Below are positions 8,598-17,998 of a stretch of 45,733 bases of DNA, piece after piece. The DNA is from JBGSKY01 sp041740995. GTDB lineage: Bacteria; Planctomycetota; Planctomycetia; Pirellulales; Pirellulaceae. The stretch is from NCBI GenBank assembly GCA_041740995.1, contig JBGSKY010000239.1:1-45733 (forward strand), given 5' to 3'. The first letter of the stretch is position 1; every line of letters starts with the position of its first letter. The position numbers and the translations under genes are program-made. The notes under the pieces were generated by a model. It did not search any database, was not told where the DNA came from, and was given only the letters and a program-made list of their open reading frames with translations.

Positions 8598-9131
8598 ATG
8601 GACAAAGATGAACTTGACTATGAAAAATTCATTACATCGTTTTGCGGCGAGCGAGATCGCATTTTCGGTTACATTAGAGCCTTACTGCCTAATCAGGCCG
8701 ACGCGGAAGATGTCTTTCAGCGAACTAGTTTGGTCCTCTGGAAAAAATTTGCTGACTACGATCAGTCGATGCCTTTTTTGCCATGGGCCTGCAGCGTCGC
8801 ACATTTCGAAGTTCGGAATTTCGCTCGCATAGCAAGTCGCGACCGGTTGCAATTTGACGAAACACTGATGCAGCAAATTGCTGACGACCGCTTGAACAAA
8901 AGCGTCGACAAAGACAGCCGAATAAACGCATTGCAGGATTGTTTGAAAAGTTTGAAGCCGCAAGAAAAAGAAGTGATCGATTTGGTCTATCGAAAAGGAA
9001 TTTCAATACGAGCAATTGCGGATGAAAAATCAATTCCTTGTCAAACGCTTTACAATCAGGTGAGTATCGCCAGACGAAAACTGCACGATTGTGTTCAACG
9101 AAAAATGACTCTAAGGAGCCAGACATCGTGA
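8598..9131 (+). CDS. ECF RNA polymerase sigma factor (planctomycete gvs1 type)
   Basis: The 177-residue product starts at the ATG at 8598; a TTG one codon upstream is a poorer choice. Sigma region 2 is clear (LPNQADAEDVFQRTSLVLWK, then FLPWACSVAHFEVRNFAR). Region 4 follows (LKPQEKEVIDLVYRKGISIR and a helix-turn-helix ending TLYNQVSIARRKLHDCV). Such sigma factors direct RNA polymerase to a small set of promoters after an envelope or nutrient signal. Its stop codon overlaps the GTG start of the FecR-like gene, so the two are translationally coupled, and the FecR-like protein is the likely membrane regulator. PSCyt and DUF1501 genes follow, the usual companions of this sigma type. Confidence 0.92.
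   Translation: MDKDELDYEKFITSFCGERDRIFGYIRALLPNQADAEDVFQRTSLVLWKKFADYDQSMPFLPWACSVAHFEVRNFARIASRDRLQFDETLMQQIADDRLNKSVDKDSRINALQDCLKSLKPQEKEVIDLVYRKGISIRAIADEKSIPCQTLYNQVSIARRKLHDCVQRKMTLRSQTS
9113..9118 (+). promoter_or_regulatory. Ribosome binding site that fixes the GTG start of the FecR-like gene
   Basis: AAGGAG at 9113-9118 lies nine bases before the GTG at 9128. The frame is open from an earlier ATG at 9038, but that would overlap the sigma gene by about 90 bases. The GTG reads into the sigma factor stop as GTGA. Confidence 0.75.
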
Positions 9132-10840
9132 TCGAGAGCTTTAATAAAAATGACTTGTTTGAATTGCTCGATGCGTTGTTCGACAATCAGATAACTGTCG
9201 AACAACATAGCCGCCTGCAAAAAATTTTGAAGTCCAATCCTGCGGCGCGTTCGGAGTATCTGGCATACAATGAATTGGTCTGCAATCTGAACGCAATGAA
9301 CTGCGCTGCCGGTGATTTGCCGAACGGACCTCCAAGCTTTCTCGAAGCAGTTAGCAAAGTTTCTTCCACTTCAAGTGCGGATTTGCGGAAGACTTCTAAA
9401 AACCCTATTGCGGAAAGCCGAATCGCATTGGCTGCATGCCTGTTGTTGGCCGTTGGTGGTTTTTCGCTCTTGACGCACTGGTTTTTAAAGCAGGTCGACA
9501 AGCCAAGCGATTTTTTGATGGCCAACAAACAGCTTTCCGACGTGCGAGTAAGTCAGATCTCTTTCGCAAACTTTTTTGAGCAATTGACTCCAGCAGTCGA
9601 AAGTAAGTTGTTTCGAGATCTTGAATATGCTCTGACGTCGGGGAAAATTGAGCTTGGTTTCCCGACTGGCGCCACGGCGATTATCGACGCGCCTGCAATC
9701 TTTCAAATCGCCGACGACACTCGATTGCTGCTTACGACCGGCAAGTGCTCTGTTTACGCGCCACCTGGCGCTGAGGGTCTAGTGGTTGATACGCCAATGG
9801 CTAACGTCGTTGATCTTGGAACGAGATTTGTTGTTGACGTTGATCAGCTTGGCCAAACCAGAGTTCAGGTGGTTGAAGGCGAAGCCGATGTTCGTACCAA
9901 ACGCTTGAAGGGAACATCGAATTCCAGCGCCACAGAAGTCATTAATTTACATGAGCGAGAAGCCCGATTGTTGATCAATGAAGGCGGGACTATGGTGAGA
10001 CCGATAGCCTTCGAGGAAGGTCGCTACGTGAATAAATTGCCAGACCGTATCTTGAATTTTTCGACAACGATCGATTCTCTCGGTGGGTCGCAGGAATTGA
10101 CGTCAGTAAGCGTTCAGCGAGGTAACGTAATATTGAATTATGCGATTGAGAGTCTGATTGGAGTTGACATTACTCAGTTCAACGCCAGCAGTGACACTTG
10201 CATCATTCAACCGTCATCCACTAATCATAAATCTTTGCCCTACGAACAAACGGTTTCGGAATTGGTGCTCAAGAACGTGGCAAATTTATCAAGTGGCTTA
10301 ATCAACATAGGTGGCTCTGTCGAACCGCTTGCGACTGACCCAATCCTCTCGACCAACGAATCTACGATTGCGATAACTCCCGGAATGGCAATTCGCTTTC
10401 AACGTCCGATCATCAATGAATCCGGGCCAGACTTTGTAGTATTCGAGTTGCAAACGATTGTGAATCCAGAACAGGGCGATCCGTTTCACGTCAGCCCACT
10501 TCGCTTCTCCGATAATTTGCGTTCGCTAACCGTCCGCGCGTACGATATCGATTTAAATTCTCCCGAAGCAAAAACGCTCTCGCAACAAAGCTTGGTCCGA
10601 CTTGAACGTATCCCTCAGTCATTTGAAGAGCTGTTTGCCAGTCGCATCGTAGAACAGCGACTGCACAATATCCGCTCAAAGGTGCTGGCCGTCGGCGTCG
10701 ATTTGTCTGATCTAGGTTATAATCAGGGCGACTCTGTGGAAGGATTGTTCTTGCAGGATGCTCTCGATGACAACAATTATTTTGATCCTGTTTTTATTGC
10801 CGGTTTTCCTTCATTGACGCAGCATTCTTTAGGAAACTAA
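9128..10840 (+). CDS. FecR-like transmembrane regulator, partner of the ECF sigma factor
   Basis: Starting at the GTG at 9128, the product has 570 residues. An N-terminal cytoplasmic segment of about 95 residues (FELLDALFDNQITVEQHSRL) resembles planctomycete anti-sigma-like domains. One membrane helix follows at about 99-119 (LAACLLLAVGGFSLL). The FecR domain covers roughly 150-270, with FPTGATAIIDAPAIFQI, TPMANVVDLGTRFVVDVD and VQVVEGEADV. The remaining 300 residues match no family I recognise and should lie outside the membrane. In iron-siderophore systems, FecR carries a periplasmic signal to its sigma factor. Here the signal is unknown. The gene is coupled to the sigma gene and followed by a hairpin and the PSCyt gene. 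Confidence 0.88.
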   Translation: MIESFNKNDLFELLDALFDNQITVEQHSRLQKILKSNPAARSEYLAYNELVCNLNAMNCAAGDLPNGPPSFLEAVSKVSSTSSADLRKTSKNPIAESRIALAACLLLAVGGFSLLTHWFLKQVDKPSDFLMANKQLSDVRVSQISFANFFEQLTPAVESKLFRDLEYALTSGKIELGFPTGATAIIDAPAIFQIADDTRLLLTTGKCSVYAPPGAEGLVVDTPMANVVDLGTRFVVDVDQLGQTRVQVVEGEADVRTKRLKGTSNSSATEVINLHEREARLLINEGGTMVRPIAFEEGRYVNKLPDRILNFSTTIDSLGGSQELTSVSVQRGNVILNYAIESLIGVDITQFNASSDTCIIQPSSTNHKSLPYEQTVSELVLKNVANLSSGLINIGGSVEPLATDPILSTNESTIAITPGMAIRFQRPIINESGPDFVVFELQTIVNPEQGDPFHVSPLRFSDNLRSLTVRAYDIDLNSPEAKTLSQQSLVRLERIPQSFEELFASRIVEQRLHNIRSKVLAVGVDLSDLGYNQGDSVEGLFLQDALDDNNYFDPVFIAGFPSLTQHSLGN

Positions 10841-10873
10841 CAAACGGATAGTTTGCCTCTTTACTTGGAATCT

Positions 10874-10913
10874 CCCTGAGAACCGACGGGACAAATCCCG
10901 GTTCTCAGAAGGG
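10874..10913 (+). terminator. Strong hairpin between the FecR-like and PSCyt genes
   Basis: CCCTGAGAACCG at 10874-10885 pairs with CGGTTCTCAG at 10899-10908. GGG at 10911-10913 extends the stem past a two-base AA bulge, and GGG/CCC inside the loop can also pair. A T-run (TTTTTT) lies at about 10920-10925, some 7-12 bases after the stem, a little far for a standard intrinsic terminator. It may attenuate reading from sigma-FecR into the PSCyt gene, or be a dispersed repeat. The flanking AAGGGTCAGAC recurs at 24565. Confidence 0.5.
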
Positions 10914-10990
10914 TCAGACTTTTTTAGGGTAGGCCGGCGGTCTGGTTGCGAACTTTGAGCGATAGCAAAATGAAGTATGGAAAGGATAGT

Positions 10991-13900
10991 ATGAATCGAA
11001 AGCGGTCGCTTGACTTGCTGCTAAGCTTGATGACGTCTGTTATTTGTGCCGTCGCTTTGGCTGACGAAGCTGACACGCAAGCGCAAATGCAATTTTTTGA
11101 AAACGAAGTGCGACCGTTGCTGGTTGAGAAGTGTTTCACTTGTCATTCGGAGGAAAAGCAGAAAGGCGGGCTGCGATTGGATTCGTTAGCCTCGATTTTG
11201 GAAGGTGGAGAAAGCGGGTCGGCCATCGAACCAGGAAATGCAGATGCAAGCTTGTTGATTGAAGCAATAAATTATGACTCATACGAGATGCCGCCTTCCG
11301 AAAAAATGACCGATCGACAAATCGCAGTGCTGACCAGATGGGTTTCCAGCGGTGCTTTTTGGCCGGACGCAGATTTGGGCGATGCGCCTCGAACGCCTCG
11401 CGAACTGTTCAGTAGCGAAGATCGGCAATGGTGGGCATTTCAACCGGTCAGCAATCCAATACCTCCGACCGATAGCGATTCAACTTGGGCAATCAATTCG
11501 ATCGACGCCTTCACACTGGCTGCGATGCGGCAGCAAGAACTGGAACCGGCCCCAGAGGCCGATAAATTGGTGCTAGTCCGCCGATTGTATTTTGATGTGA
11601 TCGGGTTACCGCCGACAGCCGATCAGATCGATGCGTTTATCAACGATGCGGCTGATGACGCCTACGAGCGACTGGTCGACCACTTGCTCGATTCACCGGG
11701 TTATGGCGAGCGAGCAGCTCGTTTGTGGCTAGATTTGGTACGTTATGCCGATTCAGATGGCTATCGTGCTGACGGATTCCGACCCAATGCATGGCGTTAC
11801 CGTGATTATGTGATCGAATCTTTTAATCAGGACAAACCTTACGATAGATTTGTACAAGAACAGATCGCAGCCGACGAGTTGTTCCCCGATGATGCATCCG
11901 CTGCAGTGGGGTTGGGCTACTTACGACACTGGGTTTACGAGTGGAATATTCGCGACGCCGAGGGCCAGTGGAAGACAATTTTGGAAGATTTAACTGACAC
12001 GACAGCTGATGTTTTCATGGGACTGGGATTGCAGTGTGCGAAATGCCATAACCACAAGTTCGATCCGCTGTTGCAGAAAGACTATTACCGCCTTCAAGCA
12101 TTCTTTGCACCGCTTATTCCTTGCGAACAAATTGTTGCACCGGAGTCTGATCGAGCGGCGTACGCAACGAAACTTGCTGCCTGGTCGGAACAAACGAAAT
12201 CAATCCAAGAACAAATTGCTCTAATCGAAGTTCCTTATCGTCAGGTCCTGAAGGATAAAGCGATTAACCGTTTTCCGGAGCCAATACAGTCAATCGCTAG
12301 AAAGCCAGCCGCTGAGCAATCGCCATACGAAGCTCAAATAGCGTATTTGATTCAGCGTCAAGTTGACGCGGAATATGAAACGATTGAATCGTCGATGAAA
12401 CCTGAGGACAAAGAAAAGACACTGGCACTGAAACGTCAGCTACTCGCTCATCAAGATTTGAAACCAAGCGAACTGGCTACGGCAATGACCGTAAAGGATG
12501 TTGCCGCAGTCGCTCCGCCAAGTTTTATCGCCAAACGGCCTGATGAGCTGATTGAACCAGGTTTTCCGACGATTCTTGAAAGTGAACCGGCGAAAATCGA
12601 TTCAATTTCTAGCCTTAAGAATTCGACTGGTCGTCGAGCAACATTAGCGCGATGGCTGACAAACGAAGACAATCCTTTGACGACAAGAGTGATTGTCAAT
12701 CGTCTGTGGCAATCGCACTTCGGACGAGGTTTGGCGACGAACGCAAGCGACTTTGGTAAGCTGGGCGAGCCGCCGTCGCATCCTGAATTGCTTGATTGGT
12801 TGGCGAGACGTTTTGTCAACGATGGCTGGAGCTTAAAATCGCTGCATCGTTTGATTCTCAACTCAGCAACGTATCGTCAAGCAACAAAACACCCGCAATT
12901 TGCTGCGATGCAAACGATCGATCCATCGAATCGATACTACTGGCGCGGCAACACGAAGCGATTGGATGCGGAACAGATTCGCGATGCAATCTTGATGGTG
13001 ACTGGTCAGTTGCATCAGCGCACTGGCGGGCCAAGTGTGCTGGCTGATGGAACGGCGCGAACGATCTATACTCGGGTACTGCGAAACTCGCCAGACGAAT
13101 TGCTTGACAGCTTTGACCTGCCGCTTTTCTTCTCAAGCAATTCATCACGTAACACGACTACGACACCTGTGCAATCATTGATGTTGATCAACAGCAACCG
13201 AATGCTGGGCTATGCCAATCAACTTGCCACTACTATCGCAAATGATAGTGATGAAACTTCTGAACAAGTAAACTCGGCTTGGCGTCGCGTATACGGTCGA
13301 TCGCCAACGGAGAACGAGCTACAGTCCTCCTTGGATTTCATCGCTAGTCAATTTGAACAAGTTTCGGCATTGCAAGGCGAGCAGCCGAATGACTTTATTG
13401 AGACCGCCAAATTGCCGTATCGCGATGGTCAAGCGATTCGCTTCTCGCCAGAGGACGCTGAATTTGAGTTGTCAGTTCCGCATATTGATCGACTTAACAC
13501 GAATGATTTTACAGTCGAAACTTTCTTTCAGCTTCGCTCCATTGATACTGGCTCTAACGTTCGAACGCTCGCAGCAAAATGGTCGGGAGATACGGCCCAA
13601 GCAGGCTGGGCATTTGGCATCACAGGGATTGGTTCGCGGCGTAAACCGCAAACTCTAGTATTGCAATTAATCGACGAACGCCGCAACGAAAACAACGATT
13701 TGGTGTTAACAGAGAACGCTCTATTTTCCGATCACCGTGTAGAAATCAATAAGCCGTATTATGCTGCGGTGAGTGTCAAGTATGCCACAGCCGAACAGCC
13801 CGGCTCGGTCAGATTTTACTTGAAAGATTTATCGAACGATGACGAACCCTTGCTGAATGCGACGGTCGAGCATTCGGTTGTTGGTGGCGTGAATAATAAG

Positions 13901-14212
13901 TTGCCACTAACCTTCGGCGGGTTGAGCGGCAAGAACCGTCGCGCCTTTGATGGCTTGATCGACGATGTCCGCCTAGCAGGTTCGGCCTTGAATGTCGAAC
14001 AATTGTTGTATTCAGCGGAACGCAAAGTCGAAAGCGCAATTGGTTTCTGGCAGTTTGAATCCGACCCTGGCGTCGTCGAAAACAGTATCTCCAGCGACTT
14101 ACAAGTTGAGGCCAAAGGCAAATCAATTGTAAGGCTTGAACCAATTCAAACTGCGTTAGTAGACTTTTGCCACGCTCTGCTTAATTCGAATGAGTTTCTC
14201 TATGTCCAGTAA
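10991..14212 (+). CDS. PSCyt1/DUF1549/DUF1553 secreted cytochrome c protein with LamG-like domain
   Basis: The ATG at 10991, preceded by AAAGGA, gives 1073 residues with a Sec signal peptide (LLLSLMTSVICAVALA). The domains run in order. A planctomycete cytochrome c domain carries the heme motif CFTCH at 48-52. DUF1549 (about 160-370) has a second CxxCH, CAKCHNHKFDP, at 349. A spacer follows, then DUF1553 (about 545-830; LARWLTNEDNPLTTRVIVNR). A jelly-roll LamG/concanavalin-like domain occupies about 830-1045 (FTVETFFQLRSIDTG). The last helix of DUF1553 (LLNSNEFLYVQ) comes at the extreme end, so the LamG unit interrupts DUF1553. The biochemical role of these proteins is unproven; heme binding and envelope location are the safe inferences. 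It overlaps the DUF1501 gene. Confidence 0.92.
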   Translation: MNRKRSLDLLLSLMTSVICAVALADEADTQAQMQFFENEVRPLLVEKCFTCHSEEKQKGGLRLDSLASILEGGESGSAIEPGNADASLLIEAINYDSYEMPPSEKMTDRQIAVLTRWVSSGAFWPDADLGDAPRTPRELFSSEDRQWWAFQPVSNPIPPTDSDSTWAINSIDAFTLAAMRQQELEPAPEADKLVLVRRLYFDVIGLPPTADQIDAFINDAADDAYERLVDHLLDSPGYGERAARLWLDLVRYADSDGYRADGFRPNAWRYRDYVIESFNQDKPYDRFVQEQIAADELFPDDASAAVGLGYLRHWVYEWNIRDAEGQWKTILEDLTDTTADVFMGLGLQCAKCHNHKFDPLLQKDYYRLQAFFAPLIPCEQIVAPESDRAAYATKLAAWSEQTKSIQEQIALIEVPYRQVLKDKAINRFPEPIQSIARKPAAEQSPYEAQIAYLIQRQVDAEYETIESSMKPEDKEKTLALKRQLLAHQDLKPSELATAMTVKDVAAVAPPSFIAKRPDELIEPGFPTILESEPAKIDSISSLKNSTGRRATLARWLTNEDNPLTTRVIVNRLWQSHFGRGLATNASDFGKLGEPPSHPELLDWLARRFVNDGWSLKSLHRLILNSATYRQATKHPQFAAMQTIDPSNRYYWRGNTKRLDAEQIRDAILMVTGQLHQRTGGPSVLADGTARTIYTRVLRNSPDELLDSFDLPLFFSSNSSRNTTTTPVQSLMLINSNRMLGYANQLATTIANDSDETSEQVNSAWRRVYGRSPTENELQSSLDFIASQFEQVSALQGEQPNDFIETAKLPYRDGQAIRFSPEDAEFELSVPHIDRLNTNDFTVETFFQLRSIDTGSNVRTLAAKWSGDTAQAGWAFGITGIGSRRKPQTLVLQLIDERRNENNDLVLTENALFSDHRVEINKPYYAAVSVKYATAEQPGSVRFYLKDLSNDDEPLLNATVEHSVVGGVNNKLPLTFGGLSGKNRRAFDGLIDDVRLAGSALNVEQLLYSAERKVESAIGFWQFESDPGVVENSISSDLQVEAKGKSIVRLEPIQTALVDFCHALLNSNEFLYVQ

Positions 14213-15671
14213 ATTAAATCCAAGTGGCGCGTTGGCGGCTGCTTCATTGCCTCACTACCAAGCGTCACAAACGCGGCGAGATTTTCTTGCCCGCAGTGGT
14301 GCAGGCTTCGGCTCACTAGCACTTGCAGCGATGATGTCGCAAAGCAACGCCTCGGCAGCTTCAGATTTGATTAATCCGATGCTCCCCAAGAAGCCGCATT
14401 TCAAGCCGACAGCCAAGCGAGTGATTTTCTTGTTTATGGAAGGCGGTCCAAGCCATTTGGATCTCTTCGATCGCAAACCCCTTTTGCAAGAATTGGCGGG
14501 AACGCCAATTCCTGAGAGCTTCGGAAAAGTCATAACGGCCTTTGGCGAAACTCGATCACCACTGTTGGCAAGCAGTCGCAAGTGGAGCCAGCACGGCCAA
14601 TCGGGAATTTGGGTTTCAGATTGGCTACCGCAGACCGCTGAATGCATGGACGATATCGCGGTAATCAATTCATGTGTCGCCGACGGAATCAATCATTCCG
14701 CTGGCGTTTGTCAGATGAACACCTGTTCGATTCTCAGCGGTCGGCCATCACTTGGTAGTTGGGTCAGCTATGGGCTTGGAACCGAGAATCAAGACTTGCC
14801 AGCGTTTGTAGTTATGCAGGATAACGCTTCGTCAGTCGTCAACGGACCACGTAATTGGGGACCAGGGTTCATGCCTGCAGTCTATCAAGGTATTCGATTT
14901 CGCGAAGGCAAACAACCGATTCCCTATTTGGATGCGCCCGAAGGCACGCTGGCCTCTCAACAGATATCGAAGCTCGCCTTCATCAATCACTTAAATCAAG
15001 GATTTGCCGAACAACATCCAGAACAATCCGAACTTGAAGCGCGAATAGCGAGCTACGAACTAGCTTTTCGAATGCAAGCCGAAGCACCGGAGGCGATCGA
15101 CATCGCTAACGAATCTGCGAAGACGTTAGAAGCGTATGGTGTTGGAACTCGTGAGACGGACGCGTACGGTCGACTTTGCTTGCTTGCTAGACGCATGGCC
15201 GAACGCGATGTTCGTTTCATCCAGCTTTACAGCGGAGCGGGCAGCAAATGGGATTCACATGCAGATATTGAAACGAATCATTCAAATCTGTGCCGCGCAA
15301 TGGATCAACCGGTTGCGGCATTGCTGAAGGACCTCAAACAACGTGGCATGCTCGACGAAACATTGGTCATTTGGGGCGGTGAATTCGGACGGACGCCGAT
15401 GTCCGAACGAGGAAACGGACGCGACCATAATCCGTCCGGCTTTACCATGTGGATGGCTGGCGGCGGTGTTCGAGGCGGCCAAGTTATCGGCGAAACTGAC
15501 GAGCTTGGTTTGCACGCGACGAAAGATCGCGCGCACGTGCACGATATCCATGCTTCGATATTGCACCTTTTGGGCCTTAGCAATATGGATTTGATGTACA
15601 GCCACAAAGGTCGCCCTGAAAGGCCAACAGTCAACGAAGGCGAGTTCATCAAGCAGTTAGTGGCCGGCTAA
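14190..15671 (+). CDS. DUF1501 family protein, Tat-exported, alkaline-phosphatase-like fold
   Basis: The product has 493 residues from the ATG at 14190, or 489 from the ATG at 14202. Both lie inside the end of the PSCyt gene, so translation is coupled. A twin-arginine signal is present (QTRRDFLARSGAGFGSLALA). The body shows DUF1501 motifs: RVIFLFMEGGPSHLDLFDRK near the start, NHSAGVCQMNTCSILSGRPS with the usual conserved Ser/Thr region, VIWGGEFGRTPMSE and GRDHNP late in the protein, and a final HDIHASILHLLGL. The fold is related to sulfatases and alkaline phosphatases, but no substrate has been established. DUF1501 genes nearly always follow DUF1549/DUF1553 genes in Planctomycetes, and the pair is thought to work together in the envelope. 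Confidence 0.93.
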   Translation: MSFSMSSKLNPSGALAAASLPHYQASQTRRDFLARSGAGFGSLALAAMMSQSNASAASDLINPMLPKKPHFKPTAKRVIFLFMEGGPSHLDLFDRKPLLQELAGTPIPESFGKVITAFGETRSPLLASSRKWSQHGQSGIWVSDWLPQTAECMDDIAVINSCVADGINHSAGVCQMNTCSILSGRPSLGSWVSYGLGTENQDLPAFVVMQDNASSVVNGPRNWGPGFMPAVYQGIRFREGKQPIPYLDAPEGTLASQQISKLAFINHLNQGFAEQHPEQSELEARIASYELAFRMQAEAPEAIDIANESAKTLEAYGVGTRETDAYGRLCLLARRMAERDVRFIQLYSGAGSKWDSHADIETNHSNLCRAMDQPVAALLKDLKQRGMLDETLVIWGGEFGRTPMSERGNGRDHNPSGFTMWMAGGGVRGGQVIGETDELGLHATKDRAHVHDIHASILHLLGLSNMDLMYSHKGRPERPTVNEGEFIKQLVAG

Positions 15672-15793
15672 AGTGATACATAGATGCGTGGACTGTAACG
15701 TCGCTGAGTTTCGTTGACCGTCAACTAGATTTTTTAAAACGAGAGCGTCTTCAAAAAGTCGCCTAATTGTTTTCTGACAATGGATAGCATGAG

Positions 15794-15824
15794 CCGATCG
15801 CTTAGTTCATAATCAAGCGGTTGG
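15794..15824 (+). terminator. Probable intrinsic terminator after the DUF1501 gene
   Basis: CCGATCGCTT at 15794-15803 pairs with AAGCGGTTGG at 15815-15824 in a ten-pair stem with two G-T wobbles and an 11-base loop. TTTAATAAATT follows at once. It would end the sigma-FecR-PSCyt-DUF1501 transcript before the acyltransferase gene, which begins 44 bases later. Confidence 0.45.
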
Positions 15825-15867
15825 TTTAATAAATTGCGGGACGGTACACGCCGCTAGGTGCTTTCAC

Positions 15868-17922
15868 TTGAAAATTCTTTCAGACGTCGAAAACAATTCG
15901 CAATCGACGAAAATCTCAAGTAGTTCTTGCTTGAACTATCGCGCCGACATCGACGGCTTACGGGCTATCGCAGTTCTCGCTGTCATTGCGTTCCATTTTG
16001 CAATCGGATGTCCCGGTGGCTACGTTGGCGTTGATGTGTTTTTTGTCATTTCAGGCTATCTCATTACAGGTCTGTTGATCAAAGATTTCGAGGACCGGAC
16101 ATTTTCGTTAAAGCAATTTTGGCTCCGTCGTTGTCGCCGAATTCTGCCGGCCGTGTTTGCGATGATGATCGGCACAATGGCGTTGAGCTACTGGCTATTT
16201 CTGCCATACAATTTAATGCAGATGGCCAAATCGGCAGTGGCGCAATCACTATTTGTTTCAAACCTAAACTTCTGGCGGGATCGTAGCTACTTCAATCAGG
16301 AATCTGATTGGAAACCGCTCCTGCACACTTGGTCGCTGTCGGTCGAAGAGCAATTTTATATTGTCTTGCCAATTATTTTTTTGGTCGTTCTGCGGTGGAA
16401 GCGACAGTGGTTGTATCCAAGTATTTTCGCTGCCACGTTGCTCTCATTCATTCTAAATTGCTCGACGATTTATGCTTCTCCGGCCGCCACGTTTTATCTT
16501 CTGCCGACGCGTGCATGGGAACTTTTGGCCGGAAGCCTCTTAGCAACGGGGGCTATACCAAATCGGTCAAGACTGACGTTGCAATGGCTTCCAGTTATCG
16601 GATTGCTTCTGATTTTCTGGAGTGTTTTTGCTTACGATCGACATACCCTATTTCCAGGCGCCGCGGCTTTAGCTCCAGTGGTCGGAACAATGTTGGTAAT
16701 CGCTAGCCCGCTTGACGTTGCAACTCCAGTCCAAAGATTACTTTCGCTTTCCCCGTTAGTTTTTGTTGGCAAGTTGTCTTATTCGCTTTACTTATGGCAT
16801 TGGCCATTACTCTCTATTGCTCGATACGCCGCGGACGGCGAACTTGCCCTAACAGCAAAAATTGCTGTTCTATTGATTACCATAGTCGCAGCGTATCTTT
16901 CTTATGTTTGGGTTGAACGGCCGATTCATTCGCGAAGGTGGCTTGTGTCCAACAAGAAATTGTTGCTCACGTTGGGCAGCGTCTGGTTCCTAATCAGTGC
17001 GACTGCGCTTTACTTTTACCTTTCAGATGGATGCGTCTTTCGCAGTCAACTTGCCGTAAGTGAGGCGCCAGAAATCTATCCATTGTCTACGATTCAAACT
17101 ATCCGCGGCGGTAAGCTGCCAGTTCTCGGCGACACAGGAAATGGTCGGCCAAGCTTCATCGTTTGGGGCGACAGTCACGCAGCGATGAACATGCCGATGA
17201 TCAATGAACTTGCCGAGCAACGCAAGCTCAGCGGTATTGCTGCTGCGATGTCATCCAGCCCGCCGCTACCAGGATGCGAAAACGGATGGAACCCGAACCT
17301 CCGTGAGTGGAATGCAGGTGTTGAAAAAATAATTGAATCCGAGAACATCATGCATGTCTTCTTGTTCGCTCGTTGGTCAAACTATGTGCTCGGTGCAAGT
17401 GAGAATGATCTACTACATGGCACAACTCCAGAGCAACCGCTCGTCTTCGATGATCCTCTCATGCCCAAAACCTCCAAGGTCGCAGCTTCAGTATTTCTGC
17501 GATCGATTCGCGAGCTTTGTCAGCGACTAACAGACGATGGACGGCATGTGTATCTAATTCCGCAAATCCCGGAACAACCAAAAAACGTTCGCAAAACGAC
17601 GTTTATCAATGAAAGAACTTTTGGCGTTTTGCCCGCCGATTTTGAAAGCACCAACCGATCTGATTTTAATCGTCAGCAATCTGTAACGCGTCAGACATTC
17701 AGCAATCTGGCTGCCGAATCAAAATTCATCGAGCTCATTCCATCGGAACGATTTCTATTCGCAGAAGACAATCATTCGATTGTCAAATTCGACAATCGAT
17801 TGCTTTACGATGACACACATCATTTGAGCATCTACGGGACAGATCTGGCTATCCGTCCGTTGCTCGAGCCAATCTTCGACGAAATTCGCGATTCCTTCTC
17901 TTCCACTGAACAGCTTAAGTAA
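15868..17922 (+). CDS. Membrane acyltransferase 3 with C-terminal SGNH domain (OafA-like)
   Basis: The 684-residue product begins at a TTG (15868) with an AGGTG upstream; I see no better start. Residues about 25-390 form the Acyltransferase_3 membrane domain with about ten helices. Its hallmarks are YRADIDGLRAIAVLAVIAFH (catalytic His at the end), GYVGVDVFFVISGYLITGLL and RRILPA, then SLSVEEQFYI and LYLWHWPLLS. The C-terminal part is an SGNH/GDSL domain with VWGDSHAAMNMP holding the nucleophile Ser and DDTHHLSIYG holding the Asp-His pair. OafA-type fusions transfer acetyl groups across the membrane onto O-antigen or other surface sugars. The sugar acceptor is unknown. It appears to be a single-gene unit, convergent with the hydrolase downstream. 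Confidence 0.93.
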   Translation: MKILSDVENNSQSTKISSSSCLNYRADIDGLRAIAVLAVIAFHFAIGCPGGYVGVDVFFVISGYLITGLLIKDFEDRTFSLKQFWLRRCRRILPAVFAMMIGTMALSYWLFLPYNLMQMAKSAVAQSLFVSNLNFWRDRSYFNQESDWKPLLHTWSLSVEEQFYIVLPIIFLVVLRWKRQWLYPSIFAATLLSFILNCSTIYASPAATFYLLPTRAWELLAGSLLATGAIPNRSRLTLQWLPVIGLLLIFWSVFAYDRHTLFPGAAALAPVVGTMLVIASPLDVATPVQRLLSLSPLVFVGKLSYSLYLWHWPLLSIARYAADGELALTAKIAVLLITIVAAYLSYVWVERPIHSRRWLVSNKKLLLTLGSVWFLISATALYFYLSDGCVFRSQLAVSEAPEIYPLSTIQTIRGGKLPVLGDTGNGRPSFIVWGDSHAAMNMPMINELAEQRKLSGIAAAMSSSPPLPGCENGWNPNLREWNAGVEKIIESENIMHVFLFARWSNYVLGASENDLLHGTTPEQPLVFDDPLMPKTSKVAASVFLRSIRELCQRLTDDGRHVYLIPQIPEQPKNVRKTTFINERTFGVLPADFESTNRSDFNRQQSVTRQTFSNLAAESKFIELIPSERFLFAEDNHSIVKFDNRLLYDDTHHLSIYGTDLAIRPLLEPIFDEIRDSFSSTEQLK

Positions 17923-17998
17923 GTGCAGTTTTGAACATCGCAGCCTTACGATTTCGATGCCGATTATCTTGAACCGGTAAGTCGATTGTCTTGATATT

